Position numbers and translations under genes: made by a program. The notes under the pieces are model-generated. The model was not told the DNA's origin and did not search any database. It saw only the letters and a program-made list of their open reading frames with translations. Of a DNA stretch of 64,000 nt, positions 25,250-35,200 are shown in pieces (position 1 is the stretch's first letter; every line of letters begins with the position of its first letter). Origin of the DNA: Chitinophagales bacterium (lineage in GTDB: Bacteria > Bacteroidota > Bacteroidia > Chitinophagales > Saprospiraceae); the NCBI GenBank assembly GCA_017303475.1, contig JAFLBO010000023.1, positions 30,349 through 94,348 of the forward strand, in the 5' to 3' direction.

Positions 25250-25663
25250 ATGCGGCGTCAAATACCCGAAAATGTCAGGTTGTTAGTGGCTAACAGAGCT
25301 GGCAGAAAGTGCGAATATTGCCAGATTTCAGACGAGTATACACTTTTTGCGTTTCATATTGATCATATCATCAGCATAAAACATGGAGGTGACACTCATG
25401 CAGACAACCTTGCCTATTCTTGCCAGATTTGTAATCTAAATAAAGGCACCGATATTGCAACCATCCTAGACAATTCTGATACTTTAATCAGGTTATTTAA
25501 TCCAAGGATTGATGCATGGTCGGAACATTTCAGTATTGATTTGATGGGAGAAATCTTGCCTTTGTCTGAAATTGGTAGGGCAACCATTAAACTGCTTGAT
25601 TTGAATCACCCAGAAAGTATCATAGAACGCCGTGAACAACTTCGTGTGAAACGGATTGAATAG
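25250..25663 (+). CDS. HNH endonuclease
   Basis: A 137-residue nuclease with a complete HNH core: CEYCQ zinc half, HIDHIISIKHGG with the catalytic His-Asp-His region, then DNLAYSCQICNLNKG with the second Cys pair and the Asn and Lys-Gly end motif. A C-terminal part of about 60 residues (DAWSEHFSID, IGRATIKLLDLN) is typical of the stand-alone HNH family found beside small helical partners. DNA cleavage is expected; targets are unknown. The pair has AT-richer DNA than metG and BatD on either side, consistent with transfer. Confidence 0.9.
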   Translation: MRRQIPENVRLLVANRAGRKCEYCQISDEYTLFAFHIDHIISIKHGGDTHADNLAYSCQICNLNKGTDIATILDNSDTLIRLFNPRIDAWSEHFSIDLMGEILPLSEIGRATIKLLDLNHPESIIERREQLRVKRIE

Positions 25664-25672
25664 AACCATCGT

Positions 25673-25680
25673 ACATTTGT
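25673..25680 (+). promoter_or_regulatory. -7 box for the BatD-like pair
   Basis: TACATTTG, 24 nt before the ATG at 25705. Confidence 0.45.
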
Positions 25681-25704
25681 CCACTCAAAACCATACAACT
25701 CATC

Positions 25705-26181
25705 ATGCGTAACGTACTTTTCATTTTCTCTCTGCTTCTTTGGAATGCCTTGAGTCTGAATGCACAAGGCGAAACGCGGTTCTACGCGGAAGTAAAAGCA
25801 ACCGAGGTAGCCGTTGGAGACCCTGTAAAAGTCTCTTTTGTGTTGGAAAACGGTAAAAATAACGGTCGCTTTACCCCTCCGGATTGGCAGGCTGCAGGTT
25901 TTCTGTTGTTGGGTAGCAGCCAGTCGTCCAATATTTCCATCTCTAATGGCGAATCTACCTCCTCCGCCACCTATCAGTACACCGTTACCCCAATGGAGGA
26001 AGGCACCTGGACGATTCCGTCTGTGCGCATTAAAAGCAATGGCACAGAATTGCAAACACAACCCATAGCAATCCACGCAGTACCCAATGCGGATGGTACC
26101 CGTCCCGCACGTCCGCGCAGCAATCCGTTTGAAGAACCTGCTCCGGAACCTAAAAAACGGATCAAAACCATCAAAATGTAA
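25705..26181 (+). CDS. Short BatD-like secreted protein
   Basis: A 158-residue exported protein with a signal peptide (about 1-21, ending LNAQG) and one beta-rich domain matching the N-terminal unit of BatD (FYAEVKATEVAVGDPVKVSFVLENG, RFTPPDWQ, YTVTPMEEGTWTIPSVRI). There is no membrane anchor; the C-terminus is a short Pro/Arg/Lys tail. It lies 5 nt before a full-length BatD and looks like a duplicated N-terminal domain. Function is unknown. Confidence 0.82.
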   Translation: MRNVLFIFSLLLWNALSLNAQGETRFYAEVKATEVAVGDPVKVSFVLENGKNNGRFTPPDWQAAGFLLLGSSQSSNISISNGESTSSATYQYTVTPMEEGTWTIPSVRIKSNGTELQTQPIAIHAVPNADGTRPARPRSNPFEEPAPEPKKRIKTIKM

Positions 26182-26186
26182 CCTGT

Positions 26187-27935
26187 ATGGGTCATAACTG
26201 CCCCCGCACATACCGGCTTTTCCTGCAATACGCCCTTTACACATGGGCGGGGGCATTTTTCCTTCTTTTCCCTAACCCGAAACTACAAGCTCAATCCGGG
26301 ATCAGTTTCGAAGCGTCTGTCAATACCAAAGAAATCGTTGTTGGCGTACCCTTCGAACTTAGTTTTACGCTCAAAAATGCGGAAGGCAGCCGCTTCACCC
26401 CGCCACCCTTAAACGGTTTCAAACGCGGCGGCATCTCTGAAATGCGCGGCATGAGTTTCAACAACGGTCGGAGCAGCAGTAGCCAAAGCTGGACCATGGA
26501 ACTGATTGCCTCAAAACCGGGCACCTTCGTTATTGGCTCCGCTACTGTGTCGGCTAATGGCAAACAACTGAGCTCCAATCCGCTTACTATCCAGGTGATC
26601 CCTTTGTCGGCCAGCAGCAAGGGTCAGGTGAATGTGCCACCGGGCGCTGACGGCAAGGTGTTCGTGGCAGCAGAGTTCGACCGGAAAGAAGCATGGGTTG
26701 GGCAACAGCTCACCTGGCGCATTCGTTTGTACACACAGGTTTCTGTGGAAGGATACGACTTGCTGGAATTGCCCGATTTTGAAAAATGTTTTACCCGGGA
26801 AAAAGTGCGGTACGACAAGCGTGTGGAGTATCTCACCATCAAAGGAAAAAAATATGCCGTGCGCACCCTCCACGAGGAGGCCGTTTTTCCACAGGAAGGA
26901 GGTGAATTTACCATTCCGCCAGCGCGGGTGAGTGTAGGAATTGAACAGCCCGGGGCACAAGGATTTCTTTTCGGGCCCAAACCGGTTACTTTGGAAACCC
27001 AGCCAATCAGTCTGAAAGTTAAAGATCTGCCCCAACTGGCCCCGACTTTATTCACTGGCGGAGTAGGTCGCTACGAGTGGACTGTCCAGGCTGATACCAC
27101 CTTGCTAACCACAGATGATGCCCTCACTCTCGTGTTGGAGGTGAGTGGTAATGGCGATTCCCGACGGTTTGCTGCGCCAAAATTGCAGGTTCCGCCGGCT
27201 TTCGAGGTGTTTGAGCCACGAATACTGGAGGAAGAAGAATATGAAAGCGAAACAGAGATTCTTCACCGGAAAAAATTTGAATACGTGCTGCTACCCAAAG
27301 ATACCGGGGTACAAGCACTCAACCTCAGCCTTAGCTTTTTTGATACCGATAGCAACCAATACCGGGAATTGCGCATGACGCCAATTCAGGTGCAGGTAAA
27401 TGCTGGAAAAAACTTCAAATCGCCCGCCCCTCTGCCCCCCCAGGCGCCGCCTCCTGCCGATACATTTTCTGATAAAATCAGCGCCTGGCTACAATCGCCA
27501 CTGCTCTGGAGCATACTCGCCCTGCCTTTCCTGGCCCTTGGCTTCATCGTATTCCTCAAAAAAAGGAAAAATCAACCCACGCCCCCTGCCCCTTCAAACC
27601 CGCCCCCTGCCCCCTCAAACCCTTCAAACCCATTCACACCCTTCCCAAAACTCCCGGACACCTCTGATCCAGTAGGTTTTTACAATACCCTTTTTCATGC
27701 GTTGCAGGATTGGCTGGCAGCTAAACTCAAGCTGCAGCCTGCACAAATGAATGAGGCTGATGTAAGTCGGGTGCTGCAACAACGCGGTGCAACGCCTATA
27801 CGCGTGCAGGCGCTCATGAGTGTTTGGCAACTCTGCGAACAAGCTATTTATGGCGGTCACGCGCCTGCTGAAGAAATGGAAAGCACCTTGATGCTGACCA
27901 GGCAGGTGGTAGATGCGCTGGAAAAGGAGATATAG
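26187..27935 (+). CDS. BatD family protein (oxygen-tolerance operon type)
   Basis: A 582-residue envelope protein of the BatD family, named from the Bacteroides aerotolerance locus. It has a signal sequence (about 1-36), repeated beta-domains (ISFEASVNTKEIVVGVPFELSFTLKNAEG is the first), one transmembrane helix near 433-452 (LWSILALPFLALGFIVFL), a basic KKRKN stop-transfer, a Pro/Asn linker, and a C-terminal helical domain of about 100 residues. The linker is encoded by CAAACCCTTC and CCCCCTGCC words, the same vocabulary as the intergenic repeats at 43681 and 57788. BatA, B, C and E are not in the window. Confidence 0.87.
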   Translation: MGHNCPRTYRLFLQYALYTWAGAFFLLFPNPKLQAQSGISFEASVNTKEIVVGVPFELSFTLKNAEGSRFTPPPLNGFKRGGISEMRGMSFNNGRSSSSQSWTMELIASKPGTFVIGSATVSANGKQLSSNPLTIQVIPLSASSKGQVNVPPGADGKVFVAAEFDRKEAWVGQQLTWRIRLYTQVSVEGYDLLELPDFEKCFTREKVRYDKRVEYLTIKGKKYAVRTLHEEAVFPQEGGEFTIPPARVSVGIEQPGAQGFLFGPKPVTLETQPISLKVKDLPQLAPTLFTGGVGRYEWTVQADTTLLTTDDALTLVLEVSGNGDSRRFAAPKLQVPPAFEVFEPRILEEEEYESETEILHRKKFEYVLLPKDTGVQALNLSLSFFDTDSNQYRELRMTPIQVQVNAGKNFKSPAPLPPQAPPPADTFSDKISAWLQSPLLWSILALPFLALGFIVFLKKRKNQPTPPAPSNPPPAPSNPSNPFTPFPKLPDTSDPVGFYNTLFHALQDWLAAKLKLQPAQMNEADVSRVLQQRGATPIRVQALMSVWQLCEQAIYGGHAPAEEMESTLMLTRQVVDALEKEI

Positions 27936-27946
27936 GGGTATGTTCA

Positions 27947-27997
27947 AAAAAAACAGGCGCGTAGACAGGTTGTAACCTGCTCCGCGCCTGTTTTTTT
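27947..27997. terminator. Bidirectional intrinsic terminator
   Basis: Perfect 15-bp arms, A7-CAGGCGCG at 27947-27961 and its complement at 27983-27997, with a second small hairpin (CAGGT TGTA ACCTG) in the loop. Poly-A on one side and poly-T on the other let it work for BatD (+) and for the convergent cytochrome gene (-). Confidence 0.9.
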
Positions 27998-28013
27998 GAG
28001 GGGCTCCGGAACC

Positions 28014-30014
28014 TTACTTCCGCAAGCTATTAATCCACATCGCTATTTTCTCCAAATCTTTTTTAGGTACCTGTGGCATGGGCGCCATGGGCGTGTAATC
28101 CGGCCAGTTTTCCGGCTTTGGATTGTGTACCAGGGCTATTATCTGGTTGGTGCTGTACCTGCGTTTGGCTACCTCTGTGTACGCCGGCCCTACCGAGCGT
28201 TCACTTTTTTTGTGGCAGGCTGTGCAGGTATGCTTGGTGAGCAATGCCATGGCTTCGGCATCCGTTGGCGCCTTGGGTTTGGCCGGCGCAGGTGGCGGAG
28301 GCGGGGCAGCCGGTTTGGCTGCTGCCTTGGGCGCTTCCGGCGTGCCCGGGCGAGCTTCCTTCATCTGGTTGTCGGGGGTATTGGCCTTGGCGCCAAGGTC
28401 GGCCATGGGCTCAGCTTTTTTCGTTTGGCGCTGGGCCAGCGGGAAGCTGGCTTTGGGTCCGTCGGGAATCTGGTTTAAGGTGTAATAGCCGGTGCCATGC
28501 AGCAGCGGTAATTTGCCCTGTGCCGAGCGCACGCCTTCCGGCTGAATGGCATGTACGTACCCGCTGCGCAAACTATCAACCACCAAACGAACACGCAAAC
28601 CATCCGCACTGGCCTTGGCGCCCAGAACCGGATTTTCCTTGTAATCCACCATGGGGCTGCCATACACCGGGTAATAACGGTAGGTGAAGCTGCGGGCGGC
28701 GTAATTTTCTACATTTTCAGCAGTAGCCAAATCTACCGGCTGCGTGAATTCAATCTCAAAACCATCTGGCATGGCGCGCATGGCCTTCATTTCAAAAGGT
28801 GTTTGGCCGGTCCACACCAATCGCTCCAAACCATAAGGTTCTTTACCTGTACTTCCCCAGCCGCGGTTGGTGCCGCCTATGTACATGGTTTGGTCGCTTC
28901 CCCAACACATGCGCAACACCCCGGAACGGAAACCATTGCGGAAATCAAAGGATGCGCCCTGATATTCACCTTTTACTTTTTCCAGAAACACCCTGGCAAT
29001 TTTCGACATGCCCTGATCGCCTACCAGCAACTGACCGGCAAACGGTCCAAAAGCGCCATTGGTTTCGTCGGCAATTATTTCTGAGGTGGATACCCCCAAA
29101 ATGCCGTGAGGAAGCCATACCGCCGGGCTCTTGATTTGTTTGTCGGGGTAAGTTTTATGGCCCATCTCGTAGATCGTGGTCATAGGCTCTTCGGCTATGT
29201 ATTCCGGCTTTTTCTTGGGATCGTCTTTGGGATCTACCTGCTGAAAAACCAGATCCTTGCGCATCTTAACTGGTGATTCCGGCCGGTCGGCCCAGGCTAA
29301 CGAAGCGGGATGGCCTACAAAATCGCCTTTTTCCACATGGGTCACAAATCCGGAACCCATCCAGTCGCCCTGGTTGTCGCCATAGAAAAATTCTCCGTTT
29401 ACCATGCCAATACCACATGGGGAGCGGAAGCCGGCTGCCCATGGGTCCATCTTGCCATCAGGCGTAATGCGCATGGTCCAGCCGCGCCAGGGTACTACCG
29501 ATTTGCCCGACCACCAGTCGCTGGAACCAAAACTTACATTGCCCGTAACCAGGAATGAACCATCCGGCAGCACTTTGGGTCCAAACGAATACTCGTGGTA
29601 GTGGCCGGAAAGAGGCCAGGCATACACTGTTTCGTAACGGTCCGCCATGCCGTCGCCGTTGCGGTCAGTAAGTTTGGTTAGCTCTCCGCGTTGGGCGCAG
29701 TATAGGCTGCCATCTTTATACACCAGGCCCAGGATTTCGTGCAGGCCAGTGGCAAAACGCCGGTAATTGGGTTTGTTAGACGTAGGATTTTCCACAATCC
29801 ACACATCCCCACGACGCGTACTGGCCGCAATATGCCCGTTAGGCAGGCTGCACAAACCGCCTACCTCCAGTACCACACCTTCCGGTACAGGAATTTTGAT
29901 GATGCGGTAGTAATCGTCTTCGGTTGGAAGTACAGGTAAACTGTCTTGTGCCCAAACAGCAGAAGTAGAAAGAAGGCCCAATAAGGCCAGGAGTGTCAAA
30001 CGAATATTTTTCAT
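28014..30014 (-). CDS. Beta-propeller dehydrogenase-like protein with C-terminal cytochrome c
   Basis: A 666-residue exported protein. Signal peptide ends VWAQD (about 22). Residues 30-400 form a six-bladed propeller of the type annotated as membrane-bound dehydrogenase (GLCSLPNGHIAASTRRGDVW, HEYSFGPKVLPDGSF, GLxxPCGIG-like and WLPHGILGVSTSE). A beta domain follows, then an Ala/Pro-rich linker (about 560-590) and a cytochrome c domain with CTACH haem motif and a late Met (YTPMAPMPQ) as likely sixth ligand. It probably passes electrons from an unknown carbohydrate or alcohol oxidation to a periplasmic chain. It follows the DUF1080 gene on the same strand. Confidence 0.87.
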   Translation of the reverse strand: MKNIRLTLLALLGLLSTSAVWAQDSLPVLPTEDDYYRIIKIPVPEGVVLEVGGLCSLPNGHIAASTRRGDVWIVENPTSNKPNYRRFATGLHEILGLVYKDGSLYCAQRGELTKLTDRNGDGMADRYETVYAWPLSGHYHEYSFGPKVLPDGSFLVTGNVSFGSSDWWSGKSVVPWRGWTMRITPDGKMDPWAAGFRSPCGIGMVNGEFFYGDNQGDWMGSGFVTHVEKGDFVGHPASLAWADRPESPVKMRKDLVFQQVDPKDDPKKKPEYIAEEPMTTIYEMGHKTYPDKQIKSPAVWLPHGILGVSTSEIIADETNGAFGPFAGQLLVGDQGMSKIARVFLEKVKGEYQGASFDFRNGFRSGVLRMCWGSDQTMYIGGTNRGWGSTGKEPYGLERLVWTGQTPFEMKAMRAMPDGFEIEFTQPVDLATAENVENYAARSFTYRYYPVYGSPMVDYKENPVLGAKASADGLRVRLVVDSLRSGYVHAIQPEGVRSAQGKLPLLHGTGYYTLNQIPDGPKASFPLAQRQTKKAEPMADLGAKANTPDNQMKEARPGTPEAPKAAAKPAAPPPPPAPAKPKAPTDAEAMALLTKHTCTACHKKSERSVGPAYTEVAKRRYSTNQIIALVHNPKPENWPDYTPMAPMPQVPKKDLEKIAMWINSLRK

Positions 30015-30046
30015 GTTTTTGAATGCATTTGAGTCAAAAATTGGCA

Positions 30047-30127
30047 TTATGTGGTAGATGATTAGTTTTTAGTGACGGGTTGACTGCCAGTCACCCCGTC
30101 ACTAAAAACTAATCATCTACCACATAA
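30047..30127. repeat. 81-bp near-perfect palindrome with shared TGACT core
   Basis: Two 39-nt arms around GCC with one mismatch. The centre is CGGGTTGACT, GCC, AGTCACCCCG; the outer arms are local sequence (TTATGTGGTAGATGATTAG and complement). The stop codon and last two codons (Met, Trp) of the DUF1080 gene are inside the right arm. It could end or weaken transcription between the two minus-strand genes. Related palindromes: 6675-6706 and 56776-56844. Confidence 0.95.
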
Positions 30128-31940
30128 CATCATATTCCACCTTACTACCCAGTGGAACATACAGCACTGCCATTCCTTTTGATTGCTTTAAAACAGGTTT
30201 TACTCCTGTTGGAACCTGAATGAAATATTTGTTGCCGTCAACCTCCCAGGTGTTTTTATTCACCTCACGTATGTCGGCGCCAAAGGCAATCCGACAAACA
30301 TACCCCGCCTGTGCATTGCGGCAATCCAGTGTTCGATGCAGGTATTTTCCGTCCATCACACGCAATCGATCTTCTACCTCCATGCCATTCAGGGAGTAGC
30401 GGAAGGTTGGCAGCCCTTTTTCGTCAAGATCGTATCCCAAAGGCCGGAAACCTTCAGCCGGAGCATCGGCGGATGTTTTTACATTCCAGATATCGGATTC
30501 CGGTACGATAGCGGATGCATTGCTTAAAGCCAGTACAGGCCCGCGCGGGCGCGAAGAGCCGTCGCCCCGATCGTCCCACATAGGCGACACGTCCAGAAAA
30601 TCTCCTTTCCAGATTTGGGGCACCGAGCCGTTATCCAGATCGTAGGTGTAGTGTACACGTCCCGGGTCACCCACCTGTACCCCGTGTACCACGCGTTTTT
30701 TAACGGAGGCATAGGAGCTAATGTCCATAAATGAGCGGAAAACTTTAGGCTCCGGGGCGTCCAGGTAAATAGGATCGGGCGCAGTTAAAGCCAGAGTAGC
30801 GCTTTTACTGTGCAGGCCAACAGCACGCGCTTTCGGACCTTCCACCCAAAGGGCCAGGTATGGTTTGAGCCAACTGTCCATTTTGTATACAGTCAGCGTT
30901 AGGCTGTTGGCGCCGGTAGGTAAATCAAGCGTGAGTGTGCGCGGCCTGTTCCAGGACGACCATTCATCGGCCATGACTTCTTTTCCATTGAGGATAAGGG
31001 ATGAGCGTCCGCTGTTGAGCAGGGTAATCTGATGTTTACCTGGTTCCGTAACCGTCATTTCTCCACTAAAAATGATGGCATAGTCGTTTTCGCGTTTGGC
31101 CACCTCCCAGCTCAATTGGTCGGTACTGCCTTCCACATCAGCTTTTTTTCCGACAAAGCTTTCCGGTGTTCGAAAGGAGCCATTGATTACCCGATAAGAA
31201 AAAGGTTTGTTGACGGTTACCGGAGCGCCGCGGCGGTCGGTAATTCGGAAATTTCGAAAAGCTACCGGGCCGTGATCGCCCTGAATCATGAACGGACCTG
31301 TGGCAGCTTCCTTTTCAGAGATTGGACCGCCGGTAGGGCCGGTTAATTCGAGGTTTTCGTGAATAACCATGCCGTTCAGCATTACTTTCAACAGGCGGGC
31401 ATTGGCAATTTTTTTGCCGGATGCATCAAAGCGCGGGGCCTGGAACTCAATATCCATGTGTTGCCAAAGGCCGGGCGCCAGGCAGGCATTTACGCGGGGA
31501 GCTACGCCATCGAAAAGTTCTGCATCAGGACTCCAACGTCTGCGGGCATAGATCCCACCACAATCGCCGAAGCCAGGATGCTGAATGCCCCAGCTGTCGA
31601 GCAACTGAACCTCATAACGGCCCTGGAGGTAGAACCCGGAATTGGAGTGCCGGGCCATCATAAAATCAAATGACACGTCTACGTCGCCATATTCGCGGGT
31701 AGAAAGCAGGTTGGATCTGCTTTTTTTGCTTGGTAAATTGACCAGTATGCCGGCGCCTTTAGCGGCAGTCATGTGGTCATCTTTTTCTAATGAGGCTTGT
31801 ACTTCACCGGCAATTTGCCAGTTGGAACCATTGTTTTGGGTCCAGGCCGACAAATCGTTTAGGGGTAATGTTTCCTGAGCGGAAACCGGGGAAACCGAGA
31901 CCAGCAAGAGGGCTATCGGGAGGAAAGCAGTAAAACGCAT
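30117..31940 (-). CDS. DUF1080 (3-keto-glycoside hydrolase type) multidomain protein
   Basis: A 607-residue exported protein; signal peptide about 1-22 (ending PVSAQ) from the ATG at 31940. Residues 25-240 are a DUF1080 jellyroll (HSNSGFYLQGRYEVQLLDSWG, GLWQHMDIEFQAPRFD, VMLNGMVIHENLELTGPTGG, GPVAFRNFRI); characterised members hydrolyse 3-keto-glycosides. Residues about 250-390 look PA14-like (AIIFSGEMTV, SLILNGKEV), and the rest carries RVVHGVQVGDPGRVHYTYDL and WKGDFLDVSPMWDDRGDG, a segment I associate with propeller dehydrogenases. It lies upstream of the cytochrome c propeller gene, so the two may act on the same sugar. Confidence 0.85.
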   Translation of the reverse strand: MRFTAFLPIALLLVSVSPVSAQETLPLNDLSAWTQNNGSNWQIAGEVQASLEKDDHMTAAKGAGILVNLPSKKSRSNLLSTREYGDVDVSFDFMMARHSNSGFYLQGRYEVQLLDSWGIQHPGFGDCGGIYARRRWSPDAELFDGVAPRVNACLAPGLWQHMDIEFQAPRFDASGKKIANARLLKVMLNGMVIHENLELTGPTGGPISEKEAATGPFMIQGDHGPVAFRNFRITDRRGAPVTVNKPFSYRVINGSFRTPESFVGKKADVEGSTDQLSWEVAKRENDYAIIFSGEMTVTEPGKHQITLLNSGRSSLILNGKEVMADEWSSWNRPRTLTLDLPTGANSLTLTVYKMDSWLKPYLALWVEGPKARAVGLHSKSATLALTAPDPIYLDAPEPKVFRSFMDISSYASVKKRVVHGVQVGDPGRVHYTYDLDNGSVPQIWKGDFLDVSPMWDDRGDGSSRPRGPVLALSNASAIVPESDIWNVKTSADAPAEGFRPLGYDLDEKGLPTFRYSLNGMEVEDRLRVMDGKYLHRTLDCRNAQAGYVCRIAFGADIREVNKNTWEVDGNKYFIQVPTGVKPVLKQSKGMAVLYVPLGSKVEYDVMW

Positions 31941-32282
31941 GCGCAAAAATCTTGTTTGCGCAAAAGTGGGAACAAGTGCGGGAATGTCAGCTCTTTTTAG
32001 GAAAATATTACGATGGTATGGCTAGTTGAATGGGCTTTTAACAAACATCATAAATATCAAATTGAGTTTTTCTTAACACCTCAGGCAGCGAAAGTATCCT
32101 AATAACTGCTCTTTAATCCGGATCCAATAATCAAAAAACCGAATCTACGGCGTCTGAATGTTGCCATAAAGCACGTTTTTGTCCGTTCCCTTTATCCATT
32201 TCTATACACGGTTATGCCTCTGATGTGTATACACGTCAAACTGGTCTTGATTTGCCTATGATTCACCTATAATTCGTTTCCC
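31941..32282. other. Divergent intergenic region upstream of the large secreted protein
   Basis: This 342-bp AT-rich stretch has no word repeats and no reading frame I trust. Just before the ATG at 32283 there is TTTG at 32251-32254 and a TATAATTC box at 32268-32275, a plausible promoter. A GTGTATACAC palindrome at 32225-32234 could bind a regulator. Confidence 0.4.
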
Positions 32283-35200
32283 ATGAAGAAACTAGTCCTT
32301 TTAACAGCCTCTTTATTTGTTGCCTTTGGCTTATGGGCCAACTCAACATACGTACCAGTCATTGGTTTTGGTACTGAAAAGACTAAGCCCCTGACAGATA
32401 CCCTGATTCAAATACCCGTAACCGTCTGCGATGAAGATTTGCCCTATGCCTTTGGTAATCAGTTGATTAATGATCCTGGCACATACTGGGATACGTTGCA
32501 AACCTCAACCGGAGGCGATAGTATTATCCAGTTGAACCTTCTTGTGAAATGTTGTCAGTCTTCTTCCAATACCCCGAATTTTGCCGATATCTGTGCTGAA
32601 GCGCCTTTGCTTTGCGCCTCCTATTTGGACAATACGCCTTTCCATTTGCAGAATAGTACTGCAGATATACCGGGTAATCTGGCGGCGCAGTTCTGTTTCC
32701 CCATAGATCATAGTCGTTGGTTGCGATTTTCTGCCTGCGAGCCTACAGTGACGCTGGAGCTGACTGTGCAGCAATGCTCAGGCGCCAATCCTGCACAGGA
32801 AGGGGTAGAAATGGCTTTGTTTTCCAGCTTGGATTGTTTGAATTTTTCCCGAATTGGAAATTGTTATCAGACACCACTTGGGCAAACCCAAACCATGCAA
32901 TTTGATGGGCTTATCCCGGGTGTGGAGTATTACCTTTTTGCAGATGGAATCAGTGCAGAGGTTTGTGCATTCAGGCTTAAAGCGCTTTCAGGAATCAATA
33001 CCGGCGTTCCAGACGATTTTATAAGCTCCGGCACAGCAACAGATGGTATGATTAACGGGGATAAGGATGTTTGTCCGGGAGAAATAGTAGTGTACACCCT
33101 TACCCCCCCAACTTGTAAAAAAACAACACCAGAATTTGCCTGTTCACCACCGGATGATGCCTGTGGATTTTGCGGCACAGTCTTAGAACTGGATACCGTA
33201 ACCTATAAGTGGCATATCCCTGAATGCGCCCGTTTTCTGGGCGATAGCACGGGGTTGAGTGTAGAAATTATTTACGATCAGTGCGTGTTTTTTACAGATA
33301 CGGTGGTTATTCAACAAATCTGGGTAGAGGCAATATGGAGCTTTTCCGACACCACTTTTGTGCAAAATGACACCCTGGTTTTCTGCGATTGTTATCCTGG
33401 AAGCATTACTTGTGGAAATATTCCGCCCTGTGATGTGCGAATCCATTTTGATGTGGAAGATGTTTTTCTAACCATTCCGTGTGTTGGTCCGCCTCCGTCA
33501 TTTATGGGTATCCCTTATCCTGATCCAGGCATTTTTACCCAGTCTGATGTGCCAAACTGCATATTGTATATTATTCATGTGGATAAGGAAACCGGACCGC
33601 CTATAACGGCTAGTCCTCCTATTTCGACAATTACATGCGTATTTACTCCGGGACTCCTTGCCACTTCTACAGGACAAATTACCTGGTTTCCACCTTTTGG
33701 TTTTCCTGAAAATACTCCTGCTATAAATGCCTACGATCCTGGCGTGTATACAGCGGTTGCTACAGGAGCAAATGGTTGTACAAGTTCAGCTTCTGTTGTG
33801 GTTCAGATGAACATAATTTATCCCGGTGCTTATGCCGGCCCAGATCAGGTGCTTTGTGCAGAGGAAAATCCTGTTCAATTACATGCAGGATTTGGAGGGC
33901 CCAATATATTGTATCATTGGAGTAATGGCGCTAATATTTCCAATCCTGTTGTTAATCAACCTGTTGGGACAGTCAACTATACGCTTACCGTAACAAATGC
34001 TGCGAACGGGTGTACCAATACCGATAATGTAATGGTCACGGTAAAGCCGCCTATAGTTACTTCATTAGCCTCTATATCTCTTTGCCAGGGTGATTGTTTT
34101 ACACTTGGCGGACAGCAATTTTGTCCAACCGGTCCCAATAGCCCGGCTCAGGTGGTATTAACTTCCTTCAACGGCTGCGATTCTGTGTTATTTCAGCCCT
34201 ACACGCTAATTCCGCCTACAATTCTTCAGTTGGGTATAATCGCCAAATTAAACTGTAATCTGACCCAGGTCAGTTTGCATGGAGAAATATACGATAGTCC
34301 TGGTAATTACATGATTGAAACCGGGCCATGTACATATGAAGCATTCACCATTTTGCAGGATATACAGACGAAGTTGTTGAACCTGCCTCCTAAAACTTTG
34401 TGCCCCGGTGATTGCTTTACTTTTCAGGGACAAACTATCTGTCCGCAACCGGGTGATACACCTCCGTCCATCCTGCTAACGGCTGCCAATGGTTGTGATT
34501 CCATCGTTACACAGCCCTTTGTTTTCCAGGCGCCGGATACGGTGCAGACAGGGCAGGTGGCTGTATTGAATTGTGCCATTACTACAGCAACGCACCATGG
34601 CATAACCTACACGCAACCAGGCGTTTATACCTTTCAGGTTGACCCATGTACGGTAGAGCAATTCAGCATCGGACAGGATATCCAATCGCCGCCGCCAACA
34701 ATGCTGAGTGCCGTATCTGTTTGCCCGGGAGAATGTTTCAGTTTCAACGGACAAACAGTTTGTCCGCAACCGGGGGATACAGCTCCGTCTATGCTGCTGG
34801 CGGCTGCCAATGGGTGTGATTCCGTAGTCACTCAACCTTTTGTATTCCAGGCTCCGGATACGGTGCAAACAGGGCAGGTGGCCTTGTTGAACTGTGCTGT
34901 TACAGCAGCAATGCATAACGGCATAACCTATACACAACCAGGTGTTTATGCTGTTCAGGTTGACCCATGTACGGTAGAACAATTCAGCATTGGGCAGGAT
35001 ATCCAAACGCCGCCGCCAACCATGCTGAGCGCGGTGTCTGTTTGTCCGGGCGCGTGTTTTACCTTTAACGGACAAACCATATGTCCGCAGCCGGGCGATA
35101 CGCCCCCCTCCATGCTACTGACAGCAGCCAATGGGTGTGATTCCGTAATCACTCAACCTTTTGTGGTTCAGGCGCCGGATACGGTTCAAATGGGTACGGT

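Noticed and set aside
28244..28687. Plus-strand frame over the cytochrome c gene
   Set aside because: The Pro/Ala-rich linker gives a stop-poor opposite strand; the minus-strand reading has the haem motif.
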